From NCBI GenBank assembly GCA_022839105.1, contig JALHDH010000001.1:27655-91654 (forward strand): DNA of 64,000 bases, written 5' to 3'. The notes beneath the pieces were generated by a model. That model saw only the letters and a program-made list of their open reading frames with translations, ran no database searches and was not told the origin of the DNA. Below, in pieces: positions 1 through 9,956 of the stretch; position 1 is the stretch's first letter; every line of letters begins with the position of its first letter. Source of the DNA: a bacterium. GTDB lineage: Bacteria; Vulcanimicrobiota; Xenobia; Xenobiales; Xenobiaceae. The position numbers and the translations under genes were made by a program.

Positions 1-1
1 C

Positions 2-1225
2 AAGCACCACGTGGTTCCCCCCTTGTCCAGTTCGGTCACCTTCCGCCTGGACTCCACCGACCGGGCGGCCCGGGCCTTCGTCGAGTTCGGCAAGGGCCAC
101 GTGGAGGGCAAGCCCCCGATCTACATCTACGATCGCCTGGATGAGCCCACCCGGGGCATGCTCGAGGAGAACCTGGCCTATGCCGAGGAGGGGGAAATCG
201 GCGTGGCCTTCGCCTCGGGAATGGCGGCCATCACCGCGGCGATCCTGAGCTGGGCCCGGGCGGGAGACCGGGTCCTGACCTGCCCGGTCCTGTACGGATG
301 CACCTACAGCCTGTTCCACAACTGGCTTCCCCGCTTCGGGATCGAGTGCGAGGCCCTCGACCTCAATGACGAAGAGACCCTGAGCCGCAAGCTGACCCCC
401 CAGGTCCGAATCGTCTACTTCGAGACCCCGATCAACCCCGACCTGAGCCTGATCGACATCGGCCTGGTCCGCCGGGTGGTGGACCGGGCCAACGCCGGGC
501 GCCCGCCACAGGACCGGATCCGCATCCTCGTGGACAACACCTTCGCCACCCCCTACGGCCAGCGCCCCCTTTCCCTGGGCGCCCACGTGGTGGTGGAGAG
601 CCTGACCAAGAATATCGGGGGTTTTGGAACCGAGTTGGGCGGCGTGGTGGTCGGCCCGGCCGAGATCGAGAGCGCGCTTCTGGGATTCCGCAAGGACTTC
701 GGCGGCGTGCTCTCCACCAAGAGCGCCTGGGCCTTCCTGGTCTACGGGCTTCCCACCCTCCCGGTGCGCTACCGCCAACAGCAGGAGACCGCCATGAAGG
801 TGGCGCGCTTCCTGGAGGCCGATCCCCGGATCGACAAGGTCCGCTACCCGGGGCTGGAGTCCTTCCCCCAGAAGGAGCTGGCCCGGAGGCAGATGGTCGA
901 CTACGAGGGAAGATTCGCCCCGGGGACCCTGCTCTATTTCTGCCTGAAGGACCTGCCCGGCGACCCCCATGCCGGCCAGCGCCTGATCGACTTCATCGCC
1001 GAGAACTCCTATACCATGACCCTGGCCGTCAGCCTGGGTCAGGTGAAGACCCTGATCGAGCACCCCTACTCGATGACCCACTCGGCCCTGACCTGCACCG
1101 GGGACTCCGCCCACCTGGTCGAGCCCGGAGGCATCCGGCTCTCCTTGGGGCTGGAAAAGGGCGAGGACCTGATCCGCGACCTGAAGGAGGCCCTGGATGC
1201 GATCCTGGGCCCTCCTGAACGCTGA
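2..1225 (+). CDS. Cys/Met-metabolism PLP-dependent lyase (5' partial)
   Basis: Fold-type I PLP enzyme of the cystathionine gamma-synthase / methionine gamma-lyase family, which makes or breaks C-S bonds in sulfur amino acids. The PLP lysine is visible in S-L-T-K-N at about 608-610. Other family landmarks are F-A-S-G-M-A-A (phosphate/substrate region), V-D-N-T-F-A-T-P (Asp contacting the PLP ring) and an S-L-G-x-x-x-T-L-I-E-H-P stretch near the C terminus. The frame is open to the window edge, and the first visible residues (K-H-H-V-V-P-P) already belong to the family's N-terminal segment, so the true start lies upstream. A GTG at 11 could be called as a start but is probably internal. Substrate preference cannot be decided here. 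It faces hypE tail to tail across 42 bp. Confidence 0.85.
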   Translation, partial: KHHVVPPLSSSVTFRLDSTDRAARAFVEFGKGHVEGKPPIYIYDRLDEPTRGMLEENLAYAEEGEIGVAFASGMAAITAAILSWARAGDRVLTCPVLYGCTYSLFHNWLPRFGIECEALDLNDEETLSRKLTPQVRIVYFETPINPDLSLIDIGLVRRVVDRANAGRPPQDRIRILVDNTFATPYGQRPLSLGAHVVVESLTKNIGGFGTELGGVVVGPAEIESALLGFRKDFGGVLSTKSAWAFLVYGLPTLPVRYRQQQETAMKVARFLEADPRIDKVRYPGLESFPQKELARRQMVDYEGRFAPGTLLYFCLKDLPGDPHAGQRLIDFIAENSYTMTLAVSLGQVKTLIEHPYSMTHSALTCTGDSAHLVEPGGIRLSLGLEKGEDLIRDLKEALDAILGPPER

Positions 1226-1228
1226 GAA

Positions 1229-1256
1229 CCCCTCCGACAGGACTCCGCGGGAGGGG
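1229..1256. terminator. Hairpin between convergent genes
   Basis: A 7-bp perfect inverted repeat (CCCCTCC / GGAGGGG, 14-nt loop) fills the gap between the lyase and hypE stop codons. There is no U tract on either strand, so its role as a terminator is inferred from position only. Confidence 0.3.
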
Positions 1257-1267
1257 AAGCCGGCCGA

Positions 1268-2310
<1,043 letters not shown>

Positions 2311-2314
<4 letters not shown>

Positions 2315-3408
2315 GTGGCCTCCTCCAGGCGACGATAGCGATGGTAGGCGGCGCAGGCCCCCTCGCCGCTGACCATGGGGGCCCCCAGGGGGCTCTCGGG
2401 GGTGCAACGGGTCCCGAAGGCCGGACAATCCGGCGGCCGAAGAACTCCCGAGAGCACCTCCCCGGCCCGGCACTCGCCGGGTTCCTCCCCGACGCTCTCG
2501 ACCAGGCCGAAGCGGTGCCGGGCATCGAAGTCGCGCCAACCTGCCCGCAGGCCCAGGCCGCTGCCGGGGATCTCTCCCAGGCCTCGCCAGCGTCGAGGCA
2601 CCACCTCGAAGATCTCCTCGAGAAGCTCGCGGGCCTGGAGGTTTCCCGCCGCCGAGACCGAGCGCGAATACTGATTCTCGACCTCGAAGCGCCCCTCTTC
2701 CAACTGATGCAGGCACATCAGGATGCCCTGCAGGAGATCCAGGGGCTCGAAGCCCGTCACCACGATGGGGACCCGATAGCGGCAGGCGAGAGGCTGGTAC
2801 TCGCGATATCCCATGATCGTGCAGACATGCCCCGCCGCCAGGAAGCCCTGGACCCGGTTCCGGGGAGAGGAGAGCAGGGCCTCGAGGGCCGGAGGCACCA
2901 GCACATGCGAGACCAGCAACGAGAAGTTCTTCACACCCTGGCGACGGGCCAGGGCCACCGCCAGGGCGTTGGCCGGCGCCGTGGTCTCGAAGCCCACGGC
3001 GAAGAAGACGACCTGCCGCTCGGGATGGGCGCGGGCCAGGGTCAGGGCATCCAACGGGGAGTAGACGACCCGGACATCCCCCCCGGCCGCCCGGGCTCCA
3101 AGCAGATCCGTTCCGGAACCCGGGACCCGGAGCATGTCCCCGAAAGAGCAAAGGATCACCTCGGGGAGTCCCGCCAGGTACACGGCCTGGTCGATCTGCC
3201 CGATGGGGGTCACGCAGACCGGGCATCCGGGGCCGTGCAGCAACGTCACCTCCTGGGGCAACAGGCGATCCAGACCATGGCGGACAATCGCGTGGGTCTG
3301 CCCCCCACAGACCTCCATCAAGGTCCAGGGTCGAGTCACGGCCCTGCGGATGGCCTCGACGTAGCGCCGGGCCACCTCGGGGTCGCGATACTCGTCGAGG
3401 TACTTCAC
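2311..3408 (-). CDS. hypD: Hydrogenase maturation protein HypD
   Basis: Iron-sulfur scaffold that, with HypC, carries the Fe(CN)2CO unit during [NiFe]-hydrogenase assembly in the cytoplasm. Conserved cysteine motifs are present: V-C-G-G-Q-T-H near residue 40 and H-G-P-G-C-P-V-C-V-T-P near residue 70. The C-terminal [4Fe-4S] region has cysteines in E-C-R-A-G-E, P-P-D-C-P-A-F, T-R-C-T-P-E and G-A-C-A-A-Y. At 365 aa it is full length. It starts with GTG overlapping the hypC stop (GTGA) and ends overlapping the hypE start, so the three genes are probably translationally coupled. Confidence 0.95.
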
Positions 3409-3677
3409 GCTGCCCCCTCCGGAGCGGGTTCGCAGGTCTGGACCTGCGAGTCGGCCACGCCGAGCTCCTCGAGGTAGCGGAAGACCTGTCCGGCCTCCTC
3501 GGCGTCCAGGCGCGAGATGGCCATGCCGGCGTGGACCAGCACGTAATCCTCCACCCGGGCCTCAGGCAGGCAGGCCAGGCTGACCTCGCGGATCACCCCT
3601 CCGAAACGCACGCGGCCCGTGCGCTCCAGGCCCTCTCCTCGAGCCTCCAACAAGAGCCCCGGCACGGCAAGACACAT
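3405..3677 (-). CDS. hypC: Hydrogenase maturation chaperone HypC/HupF
   Basis: Small chaperone (90 aa) that binds HypD and the hydrogenase large subunit and shuttles the Fe(CN)2CO unit. It begins M-C-L-A-V-P-G; the cysteine directly after the initiator Met is the essential ligand of the family. ATG at 3677 is preferred over the upstream in-frame TTG (3683) because it places Cys at position 2 and lies 7 nt after AGGAGG. The motif H-A-G-M-A-I-S near residue 50 is typical. It lies 12 bp after hypF and overlaps hypD. Confidence 0.93.
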   Translation of the reverse strand: MCLAVPGLLLEARGEGLERTGRVRFGGVIREVSLACLPEARVEDYVLVHAGMAISRLDAEEAGQVFRYLEELGVADSQVQTCEPAPEGAA

Positions 3678-3689
3678 CTTCAACCCTCC

Positions 3690-6002
3690 TCAGGATCCCT
3701 CGCGTTCCCCGACCTGGCCGCGACAAGCGGCCGCCAGGACCTGACCGGCTGCCAGCCCTCCGTCGTTGGGCGGAATGCTCCGGTGCCAGGAAGGCTGGAA
3801 TCCCGCCTGACGGAGCAGGTTCACCGAGAGCCCGGTCAGGGCCTGGTTCTGGAAGCAGCCCCCCGTCAGCAGGACCCGCTCCAGGCCGACGCGCTCGGCC
3901 ACCGCCAGGATCGCCCCGGCCAGGGCCTGGTGAAAACCAGCCGAGACCCGCCCCGGAGCCTGGGCGGCCTGGATTCCGTCCAGGACCTCATGGAGCGCGG
4001 GGGCCCAGTCCACCTCCAGGAGGCCTCCAGGGCCCTCCTCCAGGGAGACTGGCCGGCCGATCGGCACCTCCCCGTCCAGGCAGGCTTCGAGCAGGACCGC
4101 CCCCTGCCCCTCGTAGCCGTTGAACTGGCAAAGGCCCAGCAGAGCCGAGACGGCATCGAAGAGCCGACCGGCGCTGGAGGTCCAGGGGCTCTGCACTCCA
4201 CGGTCCAGCATTCCCTGAAGGACCCGCAGCTCGGCGGTCGGGAAGGCCTGAAGCGGAGGAAGGCGCTCCCAGGTCGAGAGATCGGGCTCCAAGGCATGCA
4301 GGAGCCCCAAGGCGGCCCGGCGCGGCTCGCGCACGGCGGCCTCCCCCCCGGGAAGCCGGAAGGGGCGCAGGCGGGCCACCCGACGGCATGGCCCGCCCCC
4401 CACCACGAAGAACTCGCCCCCCCAGACCGTCCCGTCGGGACCGAACCCGGTCCCGTCCCAGGAGACGGCCAGCAGCGGAGGCTCCACCCCCCCATCCAGA
4501 ATCCCGGCATAGACATGGGCCTCGTGGTGCTGGATCCCGAGGACGGGCAACCCCAGATCTCGGGCTTGAACGCTGGAGGCATAATCCGGATGCAGGTCGC
4601 AGGCCACCCGGGAAGGCTCGAAGCCGAAAAGGGCCGAGAGGTTGCGCAGGGTCTCCTGGAAGTTGCGACGGGAGGCCAGGGTGTGGAGATCCCCCAGGTG
4701 CTGGGAGAGCACCACCTCCCGACCGACGATCAGGGCCAGGGCGCTCTTCAGGTGCCCGCCCATCCCCAGGATCGGCTCAGGTGTGCCCACCCACTCGGGC
4801 AAGGGAAGGGGCAGCGGGGCATAGCCCCGGGCCCTCCGCAGGATCTGCAGCTCCCCCAGCACCACCTGGGCCACCGAGTCGTCCACCGGTCGGGCGATCG
4901 GCCGGTCGTGGACCAGGAAGAGGTCGGCGATGTCTCCCAGCCGCAACAAGGCCTCCCCCTCCTCGGTGCAGAGGGGTTCTTCGGAGACGTTGCCGCTGGT
5001 CGCCACCAAGGGAAAGCCCAGGTCCTTCAGGAGCAGATCGTGCAGCGGCGTGGAGGGCAACATGATCCCCAGCCGGGGGGTTCCGGGGGCGACCAGGTCG
5101 GAGATGAGGAACGGATCCCGGCGCGGCAGAAGGAGGATCGGAGCGGCCTGCGAGGTCAGCAGCGCCTCCTCCACCGGCCCGACCTGGCAGACCCGCTTCG
5201 CCCACTCGAGATCCGGGACCATCACGGCCAGGGGTTTGGCCTCGCGCCCCTTGCGCTCGCGGAGCCGGGCCACGGCCTGGTCATGGCGGGCATCCAGGAG
5301 GAACTGGAAGCCTCCCAGACCCTTCAGGCCGAGGATCTTCCCCTCGGCCAGCGCCTGGACTGCTCCCTTCAGGGCCTCGTCCGAGTGGGCCAGGACCCGC
5401 CCGGTGCGCTCCCAGAGCTCCAGGCGCGGGCCGCAGGAAGGGCAGGCCACGGGCTGGGCGTGGAAGCGGCGGTCGGTGGGATCCTCATACTCGGCCCGGC
5501 ACTCGGGGCACATCTCGAAGCCGGCCATGGTGGTCCCCGCGCGGTCGTAGGGAAGCGAGCGCAGGATGCTGTAGCGGGGACCGCACAGGGTGCAGTTGAT
5601 GAAGGGGTAGCGATGGCGTCGATCGTGAGGGTCCCTCATCTCCCGAAGGCAATGAGCGCAGGGAGCCAGATCGGGAAGGACCAGCACGGTCGGCCGGGCT
5701 TCCGGCGTGCTCTCGAGGATCGAGAAGGTCGACTCGCCCAGGGGCTCGACCGGATGGGTGGCCAGACTGCGCACCGTGGCATGGGGAGGGAGCTCGTCCA
5801 GGAGGCGCTCCAGGAACCCGTCCAGGAGCGCGCCCGGGCCTTCCAGCTCCATGTCCACCCCGGCTCCCGAATTCCGGATCCAGCCGCCCAGACCCATCTC
5901 GCGGGCCACCCGGTAGGCGGTGGGACGAAAGCCCACTCCCTGCACGGCCCCGCGGACCAGGACATGGACCCGGCGACGTGGCCCCTCCAACTTGCCAGGC
6001 AT
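3690..6002 (-). CDS. hypF: Carbamoyltransferase HypF
   Basis: HypF uses carbamoyl phosphate and ATP to carbamoylate the C-terminal Cys of HypE. The 770-aa protein shows all modules in order. An acylphosphatase domain (residues 10-95) has G-A-V-Q-G-V-G-F-R-P and the catalytic Asn in W-I-R-N-S-G. Zinc-finger pairs follow (C-A-H-C, C-T-L-C, C-P-E-C, C-P-S-C; about 115-190). A YrdC-like domain comes next (about 200-390). A Kae1-like carbamoyltransferase domain ends the protein, with H-H-E-A-H, D-G-T-G-F-G and G-G-C-F-Q-N. AAGGAG lies 5 nt before the ATG. It is the first gene of the hypFCDE operon; hypA is absent here and hypB lies 44 kb away. Confidence 0.95.
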   Translation of the reverse strand: MPGKLEGPRRRVHVLVRGAVQGVGFRPTAYRVAREMGLGGWIRNSGAGVDMELEGPGALLDGFLERLLDELPPHATVRSLATHPVEPLGESTFSILESTPEARPTVLVLPDLAPCAHCLREMRDPHDRRHRYPFINCTLCGPRYSILRSLPYDRAGTTMAGFEMCPECRAEYEDPTDRRFHAQPVACPSCGPRLELWERTGRVLAHSDEALKGAVQALAEGKILGLKGLGGFQFLLDARHDQAVARLRERKGREAKPLAVMVPDLEWAKRVCQVGPVEEALLTSQAAPILLLPRRDPFLISDLVAPGTPRLGIMLPSTPLHDLLLKDLGFPLVATSGNVSEEPLCTEEGEALLRLGDIADLFLVHDRPIARPVDDSVAQVVLGELQILRRARGYAPLPLPLPEWVGTPEPILGMGGHLKSALALIVGREVVLSQHLGDLHTLASRRNFQETLRNLSALFGFEPSRVACDLHPDYASSVQARDLGLPVLGIQHHEAHVYAGILDGGVEPPLLAVSWDGTGFGPDGTVWGGEFFVVGGGPCRRVARLRPFRLPGGEAAVREPRRAALGLLHALEPDLSTWERLPPLQAFPTAELRVLQGMLDRGVQSPWTSSAGRLFDAVSALLGLCQFNGYEGQGAVLLEACLDGEVPIGRPVSLEEGPGGLLEVDWAPALHEVLDGIQAAQAPGRVSAGFHQALAGAILAVAERVGLERVLLTGGCFQNQALTGLSVNLLRQAGFQPSWHRSIPPNDGGLAAGQVLAAACRGQVGEREGS

Positions 6003-6169
6003 TCAAGCTCCTTTGAGGGCCCCGGTCTCAGTCCCAGACCAGCCATGAGGGGTCCAGGCCGGCCTGGGATGGTTCCCCCCTTGTAGCATCCCCCCGGGGA
6101 GCCGGGTAATGATGCGGATCAGGCAGGACCGGGGGGCCCGGCGCCTTGGTTCCCGAGCCTTTTCCCGGG

Positions 6170-7570
6170 TCAGCGACGCGAGCGCTGGCGTTCGCCCGAG
6201 GATCGGCCGGGCCGGTCCTCCCCGCTCGGCCGCGTCGGCCGCGTGAAGTCCGGACGCTCTCCGCTCGGCCGCGTCGGCCGCGTCGGCCGCGTGAAGTCTG
6301 AACGCTCTCCGCTCGGACGCGTCGGCCGCGTGAAGTCCGGACGCTCAGCGCTCGGACGCGAGGGCCGCGTGGAGTCCGGACGCTCCCCGCTCGGACGTGA
6401 GGGCCGCGTGAAGTCCGGACGCTCAGCGCTCGGACGCGAGGGCCGCGTGAAGTCCGGCAGCTCGCCCACCGGCCGCGTCGGCCGCGTGAAGTCCGGACGC
6501 TCCCCGCTCGGACGCGAGGGCCGCGTGGAGTCCGGCAGATCGCCCACCGGCCGCGTCGGCCGCGTGGAGTCCGGACGCTCAGCGCTCGGACGCGAGGGCC
6601 GCGTGAAGTCCGGCAGCTCGCCCACCGGACGCGAGGGCCGCGTGAAGTCCGGCAGATCGCCCACCGGACGCGAGGGTCGCGTGGAGTCCGGACGCTCAGC
6701 GCTCGGCCGCGAGGGCCGCGTGGAGTCCGGACGCTCAGCGCTCGGACGCGAGGGCCGCGGGTGCGGGCGCACTCCCACGGGAGATCCCATCCCGACGTGC
6801 CAACTCGGGGGTCTGTGAATCAAGTGGGGGCGATAGGGCTCGAATCGGGTCCCAGGTCCCCAGGGCCGGAAGGAGCCATTCCAGTACCCGCAGGTGCCAT
6901 AACCCGCTCCCCACCAGAAGCGTCGCCGCTGCCAGTCCCAGCAGGTTCCGTAGAAGACCCGGTCCAGGAGATAGACGGTTCCCCACACCAGGGCGGTCCG
7001 CATCACGACCGAACCCGGGGACCAACCATAGACGACGGCGGGGGTATAGCGCGGGACCAGCAGGACATTGGGGTTCAACGAACCGATCGAGATCAGGCCC
7101 TCCTGGTCGGTGACCACCCGCACCGTCTCGGTGTCGACCAGGGATCCCGTGGACTGAGCGCGCTTGCGGAGTCTCTGGATCGAATCGTACAGATCCGAGG
7201 TCTGGTTGGCGAAGACCTGGCCCAGGGCGGCAGTCCAGGCCATGTCCTGGGCCAGCATGGCCAAGACATCGGGGACCAGGACCAGCATCTGGACGCTGGG
7301 ATCCCAACCGCTCCCCTCCACGGCGTCGGCCACCTCCTGGAGCGAACGCCCCGGGTGGGCCTCGACCCAGTGGTGGGCGGCCTGGACCTGGGTGGGCCAG
7401 GTCGAGGCCAGCAGGACATTCCCCAGGAGCGAATCGGGGTAGAGCGCCACGGGGGCCAGCAACCGGTCCAGAGCCTCGGGGTCCATCCGCTCGGCCCGGG
7501 CCCCCGCGGGGAGCAGCACCAGGCTGAAGAAGAGGGCGAGGAGGGCGACGAAGTGGGACCTGCCTCTCAC
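6170..7570 (-). CDS. DUF3300-family exported protein with 13-residue repeat tail
   Basis: Exported protein of unknown function. Residues 1-26 form a signal peptide (hydrophobic L-L-A-L-F-F-S-L-V-L-L, A-R-A cleavage). Residues 30-200 match DUF3300: L-L-A-P-V-A-L-Y-P-D-S-L-L near the N terminus, then A-H-H-W-V-E, W-D-P-S-V-Q and a Trp/Tyr-rich segment. The last ~190 residues are 13-residue repeats of the form S-R-P-x-x-E/D-x-P-D-S/F-T-R-P, basic and proline rich and likely disordered. GTG at 7570 is chosen because GGAGG precedes it and the signal peptide begins there; an upstream in-frame start (7618) would add 16 residues. The repeat tail could bind an anionic polymer or cell-wall component, but that is a guess. 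Confidence 0.75.
   Translation of the reverse strand: MRGRSHFVALLALFFSLVLLPAGARAERMDPEALDRLLAPVALYPDSLLGNVLLASTWPTQVQAAHHWVEAHPGRSLQEVADAVEGSGWDPSVQMLVLVPDVLAMLAQDMAWTAALGQVFANQTSDLYDSIQRLRKRAQSTGSLVDTETVRVVTDQEGLISIGSLNPNVLLVPRYTPAVVYGWSPGSVVMRTALVWGTVYLLDRVFYGTCWDWQRRRFWWGAGYGTCGYWNGSFRPWGPGTRFEPYRPHLIHRPPSWHVGMGSPVGVRPHPRPSRPSAERPDSTRPSRPSAERPDSTRPSRPVGDLPDFTRPSRPVGELPDFTRPSRPSAERPDSTRPTRPVGDLPDSTRPSRPSGERPDFTRPTRPVGELPDFTRPSRPSAERPDFTRPSRPSGERPDSTRPSRPSAERPDFTRPTRPSGERSDFTRPTRPTRPSGERPDFTRPTRPSGEDRPGRSSGERQRSRR
6236..6751 (-). repeat. 13 tandem 39-bp coding repeats
   Basis: Thirteen full units of 39 bp (13 codons) plus a partial unit encode the tail of the DUF3300 protein. Four interchangeable cores occur: S-A-E-R-P-D, S-G-E-R-P-D, V-G-D-L-P-D and V-G-E-L-P-D, each followed by S/F-T-R-P. 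A 9-bp (T-R-P) insertion separates units 12 and 13. The arrangement looks like duplication and recombination among units. Confidence 0.9.
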
Positions 7571-7614
7571 GGAACCTCCAGGACGGCTGGCGTACCGACC
7601 CCGGCCAGGCCGAA

Positions 7615-8346
7615 TCACGTCAGGAGGCCCGCCGCCACAGCCTCCAACCTGATTGAACCAGGAAGTTCTGAAGAAGTTCTGGCCGGTTCCTGAAGATCGG
7701 CTGAAGAAGGATCATCCGGGAACCCCACCCCTGGTCTGCCGGATGGCCCAGGAGCGGCGCAGGCGGGCGGTGGCGTCGGAAAGCACGCGGGCGACGGTGG
7801 CCGGGTCCAGGTGCTGGATCCCGACTGGGAGCGGGGGGTCTCCTCGACATCCTCGGTCTCGACCAGGGCCTTGTGCAGCCATTGGACGTTCCGCCAACGG
7901 CCCAGCTTGTAGCCTGTGCGAAGGTGCAGCCCGGCGGGGCTGAAGCCCAGGTGTTGATGCATGGCCAGGCTTCCCGGATTGGGGAGCGCGATCACGGCAT
8001 ACAGATTCCGATAGCCCTGCATGGCCAGGAGTTCGAAGAGGGCCCGATACATCTCGGTCCCGATCCCCCTCCGGCAGCAGGACAATTCCAGGTAGATCGA
8101 GACCTCGGCATTCCAGCGATAGGCCGGTTGGGGACGCTCGGCCGAAGCCCCGGCGAAGCCGACCACCCGCCCGTCCAGCGTGCAGACCACGTAGGAGTGG
8201 GAGCGCATCCGCTCGCGGAAGGCCTCCCGGGTCGGGACCTCGAGTTCGAAGGAGACGGCGGTTCCGGTGATATAGGGGGCATAGACCGCCAGGATCGCGT
8301 CCACGTCGTCCGGATTCGCCAGGCGCAGGGTGGGGGTCTCTTCCAT
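7615..8346 (-). CDS. GNAT (phosphinothricin-type) N-acetyltransferase, probable frameshift near C terminus
   Basis: Acetyl-CoA-dependent N-acetyltransferase. Residues 1-170 are a complete GNAT domain of the PAT/Bar type: L-R-L-A-N-P-D-D-V-D-A-I at the start, the acetyl-CoA loop in C-R-R-G-I-G-T-E-M, then N-P-G-S-L-A-M-H-Q-H-L-G-F and W-R-N-V-Q-W-L-H. AGGAGGAAACC precedes the ATG at 8346. After residue ~171 this frame becomes Pro/Ser rich with poor third-position GC. Adding one G to the six-G run at 7833-7838 would instead continue as P-L-P-V-G-I-Q-H-L-D-P and end at 7712, with normal codon use. So there is a one-base deletion or sequencing error near the end, and the catalytic domain is intact. 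Substrate unknown. Confidence 0.75.
   Translation of the reverse strand: MEETPTLRLANPDDVDAILAVYAPYITGTAVSFELEVPTREAFRERMRSHSYVVCTLDGRVVGFAGASAERPQPAYRWNAEVSIYLELSCCRRGIGTEMYRALFELLAMQGYRNLYAVIALPNPGSLAMHQHLGFSPAGLHLRTGYKLGRWRNVQWLHKALVETEDVEETPRSQSGSSTWTRPPSPACFPTPPPACAAPGPSGRPGVGFPDDPSSADLQEPARTSSELPGSIRLEAVAAGLLT
7668..7711. promoter_or_regulatory. Four direct repeats at 11-bp spacing (candidate regulator site)
   Basis: CTGAAGAA at 7668, CTGGCCGG at 7679, CTGAAGAT at 7690 and CTGAAGAA at 7701 are exactly 11 bp apart, one helical turn, in a locally AT-richer gap. OmpR/PhoB-type response regulators bind direct repeats with this period. The site is about 100 bp upstream of the DUF3300 start. 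If the GNAT frameshift is repaired the site becomes intergenic. Confidence 0.35.
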
Positions 8347-8465
8347 GGTTTCCTCCTCAGGACAAGGCTTCGAGGAAGCCCAGGGTCGGATTTCGGGGTC
8401 CGGGCCCCTTCCTCCCCCGGGCGCGCGGGTTCCGAATCCAGACCGGACCCCGCCGGCAGAAGCTT

Positions 8466-9830
8466 TCAGAAGAGCCCTCGATTGAGCAGCAGATGGACCC
8501 AGATGCTGGCCAGATATCCCAGGCCCACCGCCCAGCTCCAGCGCAGGTGGGTCATGAAGGTATAATAGCCCCGGGCATGCCCCATCAAGGCCACACCGGC
8601 GGCGCTCCCGATCGACAGGAGCGAGCCGCCGACTCCCGCGGTCAGGGTGACCAGCAACCACTGTCCCAGGGACATGTCCGGTTCCATCTTCAACACCGCG
8701 ACCATGACCGGGATATTGTCGATGACGGCGGACATGAGCCCCACCAGGATGTTGGCCGAGGTGGGGCCCAGCACCCCGTAGGTGAGCTTCGAGGCCAGCG
8801 CCAGCCAGCCCAGGGTCGCCAGGGCTCCGACGCACATGATGACCCCGTAGAAGAAGAGCAGGGTATCCCACTCCGCGCGTTCCAGGATCTTGAAGATATC
8901 GAAGTACTCCTGGGGATCCACGGGAACCGCCCGGGCGTTTCCGGAAACCGCTTCCAGGCCCTCGGGCATCTCGTCGCCGAAGTCGGGAGCCTCCTGCGAG
9001 GCTCGGGCCCGCCGCCGCAAATGGGAGCCATACAGCTTGAGGACTCCCAACCCCGTCATCATCCCCAGGACCGGTGGCAGATGCAGCACGGCGTGCATGT
9101 AGACCGCCAGGGCCACGGTCCCCAGGAAGAGTGCCACCACCTTCAAAGCCCCGGGACGCAGGACCACCGTCTCGGGGGCGACCAGCGGCCGCCCGGATTC
9201 GACGGCGAGGCTCATCAACGCGGCCGGCACCAACCAGTTCACCAGCGAAGGCAGGAAGAGGGCGAAGAACTGCCAGAAACCGACCCGTTCGGATTGCCAG
9301 ACCATCAGGGTGGTGATGTCGCCGAAGGGCGAGAAGGCCCCCCCGGCGTTGGCCGCCACCACGATGTTGATGCAGCCCACGGCCAGGAATCGCGGCCGCC
9401 CCGTCCCGACCGCAAGCAGGACCGCCCCCATCAGGAGGGCCGTGGTCAGGTTGTCGGCCAGGGGCGAGATGAAGAAGGCCAGCAATCCGGTCACCCAGTA
9501 CAGCGAGCGCAGGCTGAGCCCGCGGGTCACCAGCCAGGAACGCAGGGCCCGGAAGACCAGGCGGTTCTCCATCGTGTTGACGAAGGTCATCGCCGCCAGC
9601 AGGAACAAGAAGAGCTCGCCGTACTCCTCGAGATAGCCTTTGAAGGCCTCCTCGGCCAGGTGGGGGTGGCCGGCTCGCAGGGCCGACCATGCGATCAGCA
9701 TCCACAGGATCCCCGCCGCCACCGTGACCGGCTTGGACTTGCGAAGCCTCAACGGCTCCTCGGCGATCACCAGGGCGTAGGTGATCCCGAAGATTCCCAG
9801 GCAGACCCAGGCGACGGGAAGATCGATCAT
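8466..9830 (-). CDS. nhaD: NhaD-type Na+/H+ antiporter
   Basis: Integral membrane protein of the ion-transporter (NhaD/ArsB) superfamily, exchanging sodium for protons across the inner membrane. The 454 aa contain about 11-12 hydrophobic segments. Family motifs are I-S-P-L-A-D-N-L-T-T-A-L near residue 120 and A-N-A-G-G-A-F-S-P-F-G-D-I-T-T near 160, with a second inverted-repeat half carrying S-A-V-I-D-N-I-P-V-M-V and G-S-A-A-G-V-A-L-M-G. A charged cytoplasmic loop lies around residues 270-310. It starts at ATG 9830. The GNAT gene follows 119 bp downstream on the same strand. Confidence 0.85.
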   Translation of the reverse strand: MIDLPVAWVCLGIFGITYALVIAEEPLRLRKSKPVTVAAGILWMLIAWSALRAGHPHLAEEAFKGYLEEYGELFLFLLAAMTFVNTMENRLVFRALRSWLVTRGLSLRSLYWVTGLLAFFISPLADNLTTALLMGAVLLAVGTGRPRFLAVGCINIVVAANAGGAFSPFGDITTLMVWQSERVGFWQFFALFLPSLVNWLVPAALMSLAVESGRPLVAPETVVLRPGALKVVALFLGTVALAVYMHAVLHLPPVLGMMTGLGVLKLYGSHLRRRARASQEAPDFGDEMPEGLEAVSGNARAVPVDPQEYFDIFKILERAEWDTLLFFYGVIMCVGALATLGWLALASKLTYGVLGPTSANILVGLMSAVIDNIPVMVAVLKMEPDMSLGQWLLVTLTAGVGGSLLSIGSAAGVALMGHARGYYTFMTHLRWSWAVGLGYLASIWVHLLLNRGLF

Positions 9831-9956
9831 CAGACCGGGGATTCCGAGCCAAAGGCCGGTCCCCTGCAGGGCCCCGGGGCGATCCTTCGGCTTCGAAGAG
9901 CAGATCGCGCCCTCACCGAGCCGACCGGATCCCGGCTCCGGAGCCGGATTCGAGGG

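Noticed and set aside
2315..3226. Upstream extension of hypE into a 652-codon frame
   Set aside because: The extension is the antisense-free alternate frame of hypD; HypE homology starts at the TTG overlapping the hypD stop.
3531..6086. 851-codon open frame on the + strand opposite hypF/hypC
   Set aside because: Shadow of the GC-rich minus-strand hyp genes. It has no family motifs, and hypF and hypC on the other strand are unmistakable.
6236..6751. CRISPR-like array
   Set aside because: The repeats are contiguous, in frame and coding, with no unique spacers; they form a protein repeat tail.
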